Positions 55,254 to 63,067 of a stretch of 64,000 nt of DNA are shown in pieces. The stretch lies in the NCBI RefSeq assembly GCF_021032705.1, contig NZ_JAHVXI010000002.1, forward strand, positions 496,001 through 560,000, read 5' to 3'. Within the stretch, counting starts at the first letter, position 1. The number at the start of each line of letters is the position of its first letter. The notes under the pieces are model-generated. The model saw only the letters and a list, made by a program, of their open reading frames with translations. It was not told where the DNA came from and searched no databases. A program made the translations under genes and the position numbers. This stretch comes from Psychroserpens luteolus (GTDB lineage: Bacteria; Bacteroidota; Bacteroidia; Flavobacteriales; Flavobacteriaceae).

Positions 55254-56555
55254 TTAGTTCTCCAAAACTTCACGCATCGCTTTTGCCTTAACCAAACACT
55301 CCTCATATTCTTTTAAAGGATCACTCTTAGCAGTTATTGCACCTCCTACCGAATAAGATACATAGTTATTGGTTGCATTATATAAAATACTACGTATCAC
55401 GACATTAAAATCGAAATCATCATTAGGAGAAAAATAACCCAGAGCTCCAGAGTATAGTCCGCGTTTGGTTTCTTCTAAATCTTCTATAATTTTCATAGCC
55501 GAAATTTTCGGAGCACCAGTCATACTTCCCATTGGGAATGTGGTCTTGATAACATCTACAGGATGTGTACTCCCATTTACATTTGAGGTTATTGTAGAGA
55601 TCATTTGATGCACCTGATCAAACGTATATACTTTGCACAGCTCCTCAACAACAACACTCCCTTTTGTGGCTGTTTTTGATAGATCGTTCCGTACCAAATC
55701 TACAATCATCACATTTTCGCTACGTTCCTTTGTATCTTCGGAAAGTTGCTGCTTCAGACGTTTGTCTTCACTTTTATCTATTGAGCGTTTAGCAGTACCT
55801 TTGATAGGTTGCGATGTTATTTTTGAACCCTCTTTCTTGATGTAGCGTTCAGGCGAAGCCGACAATAAATATTTATCATACACTTTTAAAAACGTGGCAA
55901 AAGGGGGTTTTGAAATCGTGTTGAGTTTATGATAGGTTTCTATAGGATTAATTATCGTATTTTCAGCATAAAACTCTTGACAAAAATTAGCTTCGTAAAT
56001 ATCACCTCTGTGAATATGAGCTAACATAGCATTGATTTTTTTAAAGTAGTCGTCTTTGTGTATCCTGAGTTTTATCTTAACATGATGGTCTTCTAAGACC
56101 TCAGTGCTATCATTAACATGAGTCTCAGCTTCGATGTTCTTGAAATCTTGATCTCGTTCGTCTGCAACAACATTAAGATAGCGTGTTTCTAGGGTATTTC
56201 CTTTTAGAAAAAACAGTTTTTTGGGTTGAAAAAAAAACAACTCTGGGAACTGCAAACCATCAAAATTTTGCGACGTTAGTTGCTCTACATCATTCTTTAA
56301 ATCATAGGAGAAATATCCAAAAATCCAATCGTTAACAGAAGACTGATACTCTTTAAACTGATTGAATGCATCATAATAATCAGTTTGAAAAACGGTTAAT
56401 GCTTCTACTGCTAAAACCGCATCATAACTGGTGTATGTTTGATGATAATCATTACTGTCCAACCAAACGACTTCATCAAATTGCTGACTCCAATTTAGGA
56501 GTTTTGCTTTGAATAATTCTGGATTTGAAATATGTTGTTTAGTGTGCGTTCTCAA
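55254..56555 (-). CDS. pabB: Aminodeoxychorismate synthase component I
   Basis: This 433-residue chorismate-binding enzyme makes 4-amino-4-deoxychorismate for folate, using ammonia from a PabA partner encoded elsewhere. The chorismate-binding core (about 160-430) has SQPIKGTAKRSIDKS, SENVMIVDLVRNDLSK and TTFPMGSMTGAPKISAMKI. No glutaminase domain is fused. It is divergent from the helicase gene, with 86 nt between. Confidence 0.9.
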   Translation of the reverse strand: MRTHTKQHISNPELFKAKLLNWSQQFDEVVWLDSNDYHQTYTSYDAVLAVEALTVFQTDYYDAFNQFKEYQSSVNDWIFGYFSYDLKNDVEQLTSQNFDGLQFPELFFFQPKKLFFLKGNTLETRYLNVVADERDQDFKNIEAETHVNDSTEVLEDHHVKIKLRIHKDDYFKKINAMLAHIHRGDIYEANFCQEFYAENTIINPIETYHKLNTISKPPFATFLKVYDKYLLSASPERYIKKEGSKITSQPIKGTAKRSIDKSEDKRLKQQLSEDTKERSENVMIVDLVRNDLSKTATKGSVVVEELCKVYTFDQVHQMISTITSNVNGSTHPVDVIKTTFPMGSMTGAPKISAMKIIEDLEETKRGLYSGALGYFSPNDDFDFNVVIRSILYNATNNYVSYSVGGAITAKSDPLKEYEECLVKAKAMREVLEN

Positions 56556-56629
56556 CTGAAAAATTTAGTGTAACAAATAACCGAATTAAAGCTGTGATTA
56601 ACAAGTCTGTTTTTTCAAAGTAAAAAATT

Positions 56630-56637
56630 TACCTTTG
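56630..56637 (+). promoter_or_regulatory. -7 promoter element almost touching the helicase start codon
   Basis: TACCTTTG matches TAnnTTTG and ends 4 nt before the ATG at 56642. Transcription from it would start at or next to the start codon, so the mRNA may be leaderless. The -33 box is not clear. Confidence 0.5.
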
Positions 56638-56641
56638 CCAG

Positions 56642-58009
56642 ATGGAACAGCAAATTTCTTTTACCGATTTAAACTTGAACACACCATTGTACAATGCTTT
56701 GGATGACTTAGGTTTTGAAACCCCTACGCCAATACAGGCACAAGCATTTAATGTCGTTGCTTCTGGTAAAGATGTGGTTGGTATTGCACAGACTGGAACT
56801 GGTAAGACATTTGCTTATATGTTACCTATTCTACGTCACCTCAAATACTCTACTCAAGATCATCCTCGTGTTTTAATTTTGGTTCCTACTCGAGAATTGG
56901 TCGTTCAAGTCGTTGATGAAATCGAAAAGTTAGCAGCTTATATCAATGTACGAGTGTTAGGTGTGTTTGGAGGCACCAATATCAATACACAAAAGCAGGC
57001 TGTTGCTCAAGGTCAAGATATCATAGTCGCGACACCAGGACGCTTATTTGATTTAGCGGTAAGTCGTGTTTTACAATTAAAATCCATACAAAAATTAGTG
57101 ATTGATGAAGTAGATGTAATGTTAGACTTAGGTTTTAGACATCAGCTTCTAAATATTTTTGATGTATTACCAGAACGTCGCCAAAACATTATGTTTTCTG
57201 CAACAATGACTGAAGATGTCGATGAGTTAATTAGTGATTTTTTCATAAAACCACAACGTGTTACAGTAGCAGTTTCGGGAACACCACTTCATAATATAGA
57301 ACAGCAACGTTATAATGTGACTAACTTTTATACTAAGGTTAACTTACTAGATTATTTATTACATGATTATGACACCTATGATAAAGTATTAATTTTTGTT
57401 GCCTACAAGAAATTAGCTGATATGCTTTTTGATCAACTGGAAGAGCGTTTTCCAAATCAATCCTGTGTGATTCATTCTAATAAAACACAAAATTACAGGT
57501 TGAGAAGTATAGAACAATTTCGATCGGGAGAGCATCGTGTTTTAATTGCAACTGATGTCATGGCTCGTGGTTTAGATATTGAAAACATTAGTCACGTCAT
57601 TAATTTTGATACGCCAAAGTATCCTGAAAACTACATGCATCGTATTGGTAGAACTGGTCGTGCAGAGCAGCAAGGTCATGCGCTAACTTTTTCTACTGAA
57701 AAAGAACAAGAAGCCATAGAGACTATTGAAAGTTACATGGACAAAACAATTACGCTTCTTGATTTCCCTGAAACTGTAGAGGTTTCTAAACAGCTTATTG
57801 AAGAAGAGCGTCCACAAATTAGAGAACGTAATAATCCAACAAAACGCAGAAAAGATGAAGATGCTCCAGGACCAGCTTTTCACGAGAAAAAAGATAAAAA
57901 CAAAAAAGAAAATCTAGGTGGTTCGTATAAGTTTAAAATTGCAGCAAAATATAAGAAACCTAAAACTAGAGGCGACAAAAATTACAACAAACGAAATAAG
58001 CGTAAATAG
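56642..58009 (+). CDS. DEAD-box-family ATP-dependent RNA helicase
   Basis: This 455-residue helicase has motif Q (GFETPTPIQAQAF), motif I AQTGTGKT, Ia PTRELVVQ, III SAT and VI HRIGRTGRA. Motif II reads DEVD (VIDEVDVMLD) instead of DEAD, a tolerated variation. The C-terminal tail (about 385-455) is strongly basic, as in cold-shock and ribosome-assembly helicases (RhlE-like group). The nuclease gene begins 2 nt after its stop. Confidence 0.93.
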   Translation: MEQQISFTDLNLNTPLYNALDDLGFETPTPIQAQAFNVVASGKDVVGIAQTGTGKTFAYMLPILRHLKYSTQDHPRVLILVPTRELVVQVVDEIEKLAAYINVRVLGVFGGTNINTQKQAVAQGQDIIVATPGRLFDLAVSRVLQLKSIQKLVIDEVDVMLDLGFRHQLLNIFDVLPERRQNIMFSATMTEDVDELISDFFIKPQRVTVAVSGTPLHNIEQQRYNVTNFYTKVNLLDYLLHDYDTYDKVLIFVAYKKLADMLFDQLEERFPNQSCVIHSNKTQNYRLRSIEQFRSGEHRVLIATDVMARGLDIENISHVINFDTPKYPENYMHRIGRTGRAEQQGHALTFSTEKEQEAIETIESYMDKTITLLDFPETVEVSKQLIEEERPQIRERNNPTKRRKDEDAPGPAFHEKKDKNKKENLGGSYKFKIAAKYKKPKTRGDKNYNKRNKRK

Positions 58010-58010
58010 T

Positions 58011-58820
58011 ATGGTTTTCAGTAACACTCAATTCAGTACACTAAAAATACAGTTTCTTACCTTCCTTTTTTTAATATCGACATTTGCGTTACAAGCAACA
58101 ACACCTCCTGCTTGGGGAAAGACAGGTCACCGCGTAGTTGGTGCTATTGCTGATGATTATTTGAAAGGGCGAACCAAACGAAAATTAAAAAAATTACTCA
58201 ATCATAAATCATTAGCGCTTATATCGACCTTTGCAGATGAGATAAAAGTTGATGAACGTTATAAAAAATTCTACACATGGCATTTTTTGAATATGCCTTT
58301 GGATGGCACCTATGAAACATCTGAAAAAAATCCAGAAGGTGATCTCGTAACAGGAATAGCGTATTGTAAAAAAATAATTACTGATAAAACCTCTACAGAT
58401 GATGATAAAGCATTTTATTTAAAAATGCTCATTCATCTTGTTGGAGACTTACATCAACCTATGCATTTAGGACTACTAGAAGATCGTGGTGGGAATGATT
58501 TCAACGTGCAATGGCAATACAAAGATTCTAATTTACATCGCGTTTGGGATACCCAAATGATTGAATCCTATGGCATGAGTTTTTCTGAACTTGCCGATAA
58601 TGCAGACCATCTTTCTAAATCTGAAATAAAGCGTATTAGAAAAGGAACTGTCTTAGATTGGATTGCAGAAACACATCAATTAACTAAAGAAGTATATGCT
58701 TCGGCTAAAAAAGGAGAAAAGCTTCGTAATTCCTATTCTTACAAATATTTAAATGTTGCAAGACAACAAATGCAAAAGGCTGGTATACGTTTAGCTGAAC
58801 TATTGAATACCATTCTTTAG
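58011..58820 (+). CDS. Secreted S1/P1-type nuclease
   Basis: This 269-residue zinc nuclease starts at the ATG at 58011, which gives a signal peptide before PAWGKTGHRVVG; the upstream in-frame extension lies inside the helicase gene. In S1/P1 enzymes a Trp near the mature N-terminus and following His residues bind zinc (W-G-x-x-G-H here), along with HFLNMP and HLVGDLHQPMHLG further on, all present. It would degrade single-stranded DNA or RNA outside the cytoplasm. Confidence 0.92.
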   Translation: MVFSNTQFSTLKIQFLTFLFLISTFALQATTPPAWGKTGHRVVGAIADDYLKGRTKRKLKKLLNHKSLALISTFADEIKVDERYKKFYTWHFLNMPLDGTYETSEKNPEGDLVTGIAYCKKIITDKTSTDDDKAFYLKMLIHLVGDLHQPMHLGLLEDRGGNDFNVQWQYKDSNLHRVWDTQMIESYGMSFSELADNADHLSKSEIKRIRKGTVLDWIAETHQLTKEVYASAKKGEKLRNSYSYKYLNVARQQMQKAGIRLAELLNTIL

Positions 58821-58856
58821 ACACACTTATAATAGAAAACATTAAGGTAATGTGGC

Positions 58857-58889
58857 AAAAAAATCCCTTTTCAAATTAATGAAAAGGGA
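58857..58889 (-). terminator. Rho-independent terminator for the MscS-like gene
   Basis: TCCCTTTTC and GAAAAGGGA form a perfect 9-bp stem with an 8-nt loop. On the minus strand it is followed by a run of seven T residues. Confidence 0.85.
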
Positions 58890-58903
58890 CCATAGAAAGC
58901 CTG

Positions 58904-58960
58904 GTAGACTAGATCATGTAATTGACATAATTAATCTATAACCCTAGATATCTAGTCTAC
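58904..58960. repeat. 11-bp inverted repeat spanning the MscS-like stop codon
   Basis: GTAGACTAGAT (58904-58914) and ATCTAGTCTAC (58950-58960) pair perfectly across 35 nt. The right arm contains the stop codon of the minus-strand channel gene. It may protect the 3' end of the mRNA or reduce read-through. Confidence 0.5.
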
Positions 58961-59779
58961 AACCTTAATGTGGCTCTCCACGATATCTTTAACAGGGACT
59001 ACAAGCTTTCCTTCTGAGTTCTTCAACACTACTGAAATGTTTTCAATAGCATCAATTTCATATACTTTATTTTGAAACTCTATCTTTTTTCCAACTTCAA
59101 ATGTTTTTCTAGTGTAAAATGTTTTTAATAAGCTCCCAACTACTTCTTTGGCTCCAAAACCAAAAGCCAATGCAAAAGCAGCCAAAAACGCCCCAAGTAT
59201 TAATGTTAAGTTACTTGTAATAATATCTGTATTAACACCTGCTTGATTTAATGCTGTAATGGAGATAAAGATGAGCAATAGAAAAAACACCAACTGACTT
59301 AGCATCTTACCACCAGACAAGTCCATAGACTCGAATAATGATTTCAATCCTTTTTTGACAAAATTTGCAAAAAGTAAGCCAAGGATAAAAATCACAAGAC
59401 CAACAAATAATTGAGGCAAATAGCTTAAAAAGTCACTTATCTTTTCTGATAAAATTTTAAGGTTCAATATGTCGGACACCATGATTAATAACATGATATA
59501 AATGATCCATTTCACAAAAGAAGAAACGACCTTAATCGTATCAAATTTAAGCTGCTTACCTTCAACGATTTCAATCTCATTAAGCATATCATCAAGTTTA
59601 TTAGCCTTAGCCAATTTTAAAGCTTTTCTAATGATTTTAACAACCAATTTAGAAAACAACCATCCAAATATTAGTACAACTAAAGCACCAATAATACTCG
59701 GGAAAATCTTGGTAATCTCTAACCACATTGTTGTTAGTGATTCCATCGCAATATCTTTATATTCTGTTATTTTGTCCAT
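58952..59779 (-). CDS. MscS-like small-conductance channel protein
   Basis: This 275-residue protein has about four membrane helices (about 22-46, 84-104, 120-142 and 160-212, the last region probably two helices) and an MscS-like beta domain at the end (TFEVGKKIEFQNKVYEIDAI). It contains the conserved GAFLAAFALAFGFGAKEVVG pore-lining pattern. It would relieve osmotic stress or pass ions. It is downstream of an ECF sigma factor and a 58-residue protein on the same strand. Confidence 0.88.
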   Translation of the reverse strand: MDKITEYKDIAMESLTTMWLEITKIFPSIIGALVVLIFGWLFSKLVVKIIRKALKLAKANKLDDMLNEIEIVEGKQLKFDTIKVVSSFVKWIIYIMLLIMVSDILNLKILSEKISDFLSYLPQLFVGLVIFILGLLFANFVKKGLKSLFESMDLSGGKMLSQLVFFLLLIFISITALNQAGVNTDIITSNLTLILGAFLAAFALAFGFGAKEVVGSLLKTFYTRKTFEVGKKIEFQNKVYEIDAIENISVVLKNSEGKLVVPVKDIVESHIKVVD

Positions 59780-59806
59780 GATTTATTAAATATTTATTAA
59801 TAGCTT

Positions 59807-59983
59807 TTATTTTTTATCTCTTCTACTCATAACCGTTTCTATAACATCCCCAAAATTATAAGAGAAAAGCTCTGCTAACTCCATAATCAATTTGGCAATG
59901 GCAATATCATTCATAACCTTTGCTTTCAATTCCTCAGGAACCGATTTCAATGGCTTATCTATGTCTTTAAAAGGATTTTCCAT
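59807..59983 (-). CDS. 58-residue protein coupled to the sigma factor gene
   Basis: MENPFKDIDKPLKSVPEEL begins this short frame. Its ATG overlaps the sigma factor stop (TGATG), implying coupled translation. The remainder is one amphipathic to hydrophobic helix (VMNDIAIAKLIMELAELF) and a short basic tail. It has no Cys or zinc site. By position it could modulate the sigma factor; no domain is known to me. Confidence 0.72.
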   Translation of the reverse strand: MENPFKDIDKPLKSVPEELKAKVMNDIAIAKLIMELAELFSYNFGDVIETVMSRRDKK

Positions 59984-60555
59984 CACTTAAAGTTATTAGC
60001 GTAAACGGTTAATAATTTATCTTTAGCACGCTTGATTCTCATCTTTACAGCGCTCTCCCCAACACCTAAAACCATCTCAATTTCCTTTATAGAAAGGTTA
60101 TCTTGATATTTTAGTAAAAGTATCATCTTCTCATCAGGTGATACAAGTTCCAATGCTTTCTTGAGTTTATCAACTCTCATATCGCTAAAATCAGCTTCAT
60201 CTGGGTCTTCAGATATATTTTCTATATCGGCATAGTCAACAGATTGCTTTTCAAACTTTTTAGCGGTATTTCTCGTCACATAATTCACACAATGATTATA
60301 TGTAAACGCATATAACCATGTTGAAAATTTAGACTTCCCCTTAAAACTAGCTAACTTCACAAAGAGTTTTAAAAACACATCTTGTGTTAAGTCTTTAGCT
60401 TCATCTTCATCTCTTGCAAAACCGTAACATTTATTGTATACCAGAGTAGCAAAACGATCATACAGGACTTCGAAAAGCAATGTATCATTATTCTTTACTA
60501 TAGCACTAACCAGCTCTTCGTCTGATAATTTTAAAATGTCATTAGAGGGTTGCAA
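59983..60555 (-). CDS. ECF-type RNA polymerase sigma-70 factor
   Basis: This 190-residue sigma factor has region 2 at about 25-95 (YNKCYGFARDEDEAKDLTQD, FSTWLYAFTYNHCVNYV) and region 4 at about 130-185 (ISPDEKM-type segment, then SIKEIEMVLGVGESAVKMRI). It heads a unit with the 58-residue protein and the MscS-like channel, suggesting control of an envelope or osmotic response, possibly including its own operon. Confidence 0.93.
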   Translation of the reverse strand: MQPSNDILKLSDEELVSAIVKNNDTLLFEVLYDRFATLVYNKCYGFARDEDEAKDLTQDVFLKLFVKLASFKGKSKFSTWLYAFTYNHCVNYVTRNTAKKFEKQSVDYADIENISEDPDEADFSDMRVDKLKKALELVSPDEKMILLLKYQDNLSIKEIEMVLGVGESAVKMRIKRAKDKLLTVYANNFK

Positions 60556-60679
60556 AAATGTATTAGATTGGTTTAAGTGGTTTTTATTAAGACACCTGCC
60601 TTAGTATTAAGTCACATCTTTTTGAACTTGTATGTTAAATTTATGAAATTTAACAGTTGCAAACATTAAAAATTTAATA

Positions 60680-60709
60680 TAAAAAAAGCGAACTCAAATG
60701 AGTTCGCTT
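60680..60709 (-). terminator. Rho-independent terminator after the esterase gene
   Basis: AAGCGAACTC and GAGTTCGCTT form a perfect 10-bp stem with a 4-nt loop; on the minus strand a run of T residues follows. It lies 20 nt after the stop of the esterase gene. Confidence 0.88.
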
Positions 60710-60728
60710 AAGATGTCTATGTGCCTCT

Positions 60729-61979
60729 TTATTTTTTTAAATCATCTAGTTTTTCTTTGTGATAAGAATTACCGCTTATCTTATAGGCTTTTTCTAAATA
60801 GTCTATTGCGTTTATAGTATCGCTTTTACTTATATAATAATCTGCCATAGCATCATAAGCATTAGCACTTTCAGGATAGTACTTAATAGCCATACTAAAA
60901 AACAAAAATGCTTTTTCCGGTTGCCCCATTTGTAAATTCATGTAGCCATAACCGTTAAATAACTCTTCAATCATTGGAGGCACATTATACCCAAAGTTTT
61001 GGCTATAAATAATTTCTTGATTATGAAGCAAAGCTTTAAGTTCATCTATAGTAGTTTTTGGGTTATTATAAGTTTGAGGAGATTTAAATTGATACCATTT
61101 AAACAATGTTACAAGTCCGTCTCTCATAGCAGGCAATGGAATTGTTCCATGTAGATCTTCAGGATAGACTTTCCAATGAAAGTTCAATTCATTTTGTGTT
61201 TCTGAGGATGCCAACTGTGAAAATTCAACTATTGATCGTGAAAACAGACTAAATTCAGATGTATCCTCCATTAAATTTTCAATGGTCACTGAAGCATCTT
61301 GCATATGCAATTGTTCTGCTGCCAAAGCAACAAACAGACCTTTGCCTTCTAATTTTTTAGTTTTCAATGTCTCTTTAGCTTGTTTCAAAAGTTTTTGATT
61401 ATCCCAATCCAAACTTGGATCAATAGCTATATAATTGGTAAACAGGTGTGAATGGTTTAGTAGCACATTAATTGTAAATAAACCTGCATATGAATGTCCA
61501 ATTAAAGTACGATAAGTCCTTGTTGGATAGTTTTTATCGATATGAGTTATCAATTCATTCTCTATAAATGACGTAAACATTTCAGCGCCTCCTGTCTCAG
61601 TATTCATAACACCACCACGACGCATTTCAACTTTTGAAGTCGTTAAATCACGTGTTCTATTCGATCTATTTGAGATACCAACTAATATCATATGTGGCAT
61701 ATAATGTCCCCAATAATTATCGTAAACGGTTTCTAAACTAGATTTTAAAGAAAATCCATCTAACAAGTAAACCACAGGGTACTTCGTCTTGCTCTTCGGA
61801 TTAAAATTGTCTGGTAATTTTACCCAAAAATGACGATAAGCATCTAAGGTTTCAGAATAAATACTATCGGTAATCTCTCGATTTATGAATTCTGGTTCAA
61901 CTTGACTCGTTTGAGCAAATAGAGATAGATTAGAAAACATAAATATGACTAAAATAATGTATTGAAATGTTCGCTTCAT
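60729..61979 (-). CDS. Secreted Fes/IroE-type esterase with TPR
   Basis: This 416-residue protein has a signal peptide (SLFAQ). The esterase-D-like alpha/beta-hydrolase domain (about 35-300) has YPVVYLLDGFSLKSS, nucleophile Ser163 in IGHSYAGLF, and a catalytic His in YPEDLHGTIPL. The C-terminal about 75 residues carry two TPR units (GQPEKAFLFFSMAIKYYPES, DTINAIDYLEKAYKI). Members cleave siderophore esters or small acyl esters; the substrate is unknown. Confidence 0.88.
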   Translation of the reverse strand: MKRTFQYIILVIFMFSNLSLFAQTSQVEPEFINREITDSIYSETLDAYRHFWVKLPDNFNPKSKTKYPVVYLLDGFSLKSSLETVYDNYWGHYMPHMILVGISNRSNRTRDLTTSKVEMRRGGVMNTETGGAEMFTSFIENELITHIDKNYPTRTYRTLIGHSYAGLFTINVLLNHSHLFTNYIAIDPSLDWDNQKLLKQAKETLKTKKLEGKGLFVALAAEQLHMQDASVTIENLMEDTSEFSLFSRSIVEFSQLASSETQNELNFHWKVYPEDLHGTIPLPAMRDGLVTLFKWYQFKSPQTYNNPKTTIDELKALLHNQEIIYSQNFGYNVPPMIEELFNGYGYMNLQMGQPEKAFLFFSMAIKYYPESANAYDAMADYYISKSDTINAIDYLEKAYKISGNSYHKEKLDDLKK

Positions 61980-62008
61980 GATATAAAATGTAATATTAGA
62001 AAATTGTG

Positions 62009-62614
62009 TTATAAGTTACCTCCATAAGATACAACAGTAGAACACATAACTTCTACGGTTTCACCATTTTGGGTAGCAGGTTTCATAAGAGGTAGTTGTT
62101 TTATCACTCTAATAACTTCAGCTTGAATGACCACATTAGCTTTTCTCACTTTAAGTTTTGACGTTTTTCCGTCTCTACCAATTTTAAAAAACACCTCAAC
62201 GTCTTGTGGTTCTGTAATTCCTAGATTTTTTGAAATATCAGAATTAAATTGAGTACCAACAAATATGCTAATACTTTCAATAAAACACGCTTTTAATTCT
62301 TGTTTAGAAAGACCTTCACAACCAGGATAAATAGGGCCATTTTCTACATCATCAAATTGAATGACATCTGTTATATCGCTTTTGTAATTAACAAAACTAT
62401 CATCGGCGAAAAGACTAGCAAGACTCAATATTGCTTGTTTTTCTTCTTCAGTTACATTGCCTTGAATCATAATTTGTTCATGAACGGCATTAATTCTATG
62501 TATCAGTTCACTGTCAGAAGATTTGGTGTTATCCTTACAAGACAATAAGATGAGTGCTATTAAAAATAGTAAATATCTAATATCTACTACCTTAAACTTT
62601 GGTAAATACGTCAT
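62009..62614 (-). CDS. Lipoprotein with TonB-C-like domain
   Basis: This 201-residue protein has a lipobox (ILLSC). After a helical linker it contains PIYPGCEGLSKQELKACF, a pattern often preceding the C-terminal domain of flavobacterial TonB-like proteins, and then a TonB-C-like domain (VFFKIGRDGKTSKLKVRKA to LPLMKPATQNGETVEV). Lacking an inner-membrane helix, it is not a classical TonB. It lies 15 nt downstream of an ExbB-like gene. Confidence 0.78.
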   Translation of the reverse strand: MTYLPKFKVVDIRYLLFLIALILLSCKDNTKSSDSELIHRINAVHEQIMIQGNVTEEEKQAILSLASLFADDSFVNYKSDITDVIQFDDVENGPIYPGCEGLSKQELKACFIESISIFVGTQFNSDISKNLGITEPQDVEVFFKIGRDGKTSKLKVRKANVVIQAEVIRVIKQLPLMKPATQNGETVEVMCSTVVSYGGNL

Positions 62615-62629
62615 ACTGCTTTTTAATAA

Positions 62630-63052
62630 CTATTCTGAAATATCTTCCGATTTCAATTTTAATCTTAAAGCTATAATCCCGATTCTAGTAATGATAAACG
62701 TGAGCAGTCCAAATGTCGCAGTTAATAATGATATTTTAAGTCCGGCAGCAAACATAGATGGTTCAGCATTTCCCATTGCCTCTAAAGTATCAAACGCAGA
62801 GATCAACCCAATAATTGATGCAAAAAAGCCCATTACTAAGCCTAACAACCCAAAGTCAATAGCTAGTTTTAATGATTTATGAGCTGCAGATAATGATGTG
62901 TTCGCTTTTAAAAACCCTCTTATTACAAAAGCTAATGAGGCTAGTAAACATATTAGAATGAGTGTCATAAACAATGGTCCACCATCTACATAAATATTTG
63001 CACCTATTGGCATAAAACAAAAGTTTTTAATTGTGAGTGTTAGTGTATTCAT
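62630..63052 (-). CDS. MotA/TolQ/ExbB-type membrane protein
   Basis: This 140-residue protein has three membrane helices (about 27-46, 66-86 and 105-125). The last two carry the proton-channel family pattern (LGLVMGFFASIIGLISAFDT, then AAGLKISLLTATFGLLTF). It is shorter than classic ExbB. An inner start at MPIGANIY is possible. It is paired with the TonB-C-like lipoprotein gene. Confidence 0.8.
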   Translation of the reverse strand: MNTLTLTIKNFCFMPIGANIYVDGGPLFMTLILICLLASLAFVIRGFLKANTSLSAAHKSLKLAIDFGLLGLVMGFFASIIGLISAFDTLEAMGNAEPSMFAAGLKISLLTATFGLLTFIITRIGIIALRLKLKSEDISE

Positions 63053-63067
63053 AATGTATAAATTTAG

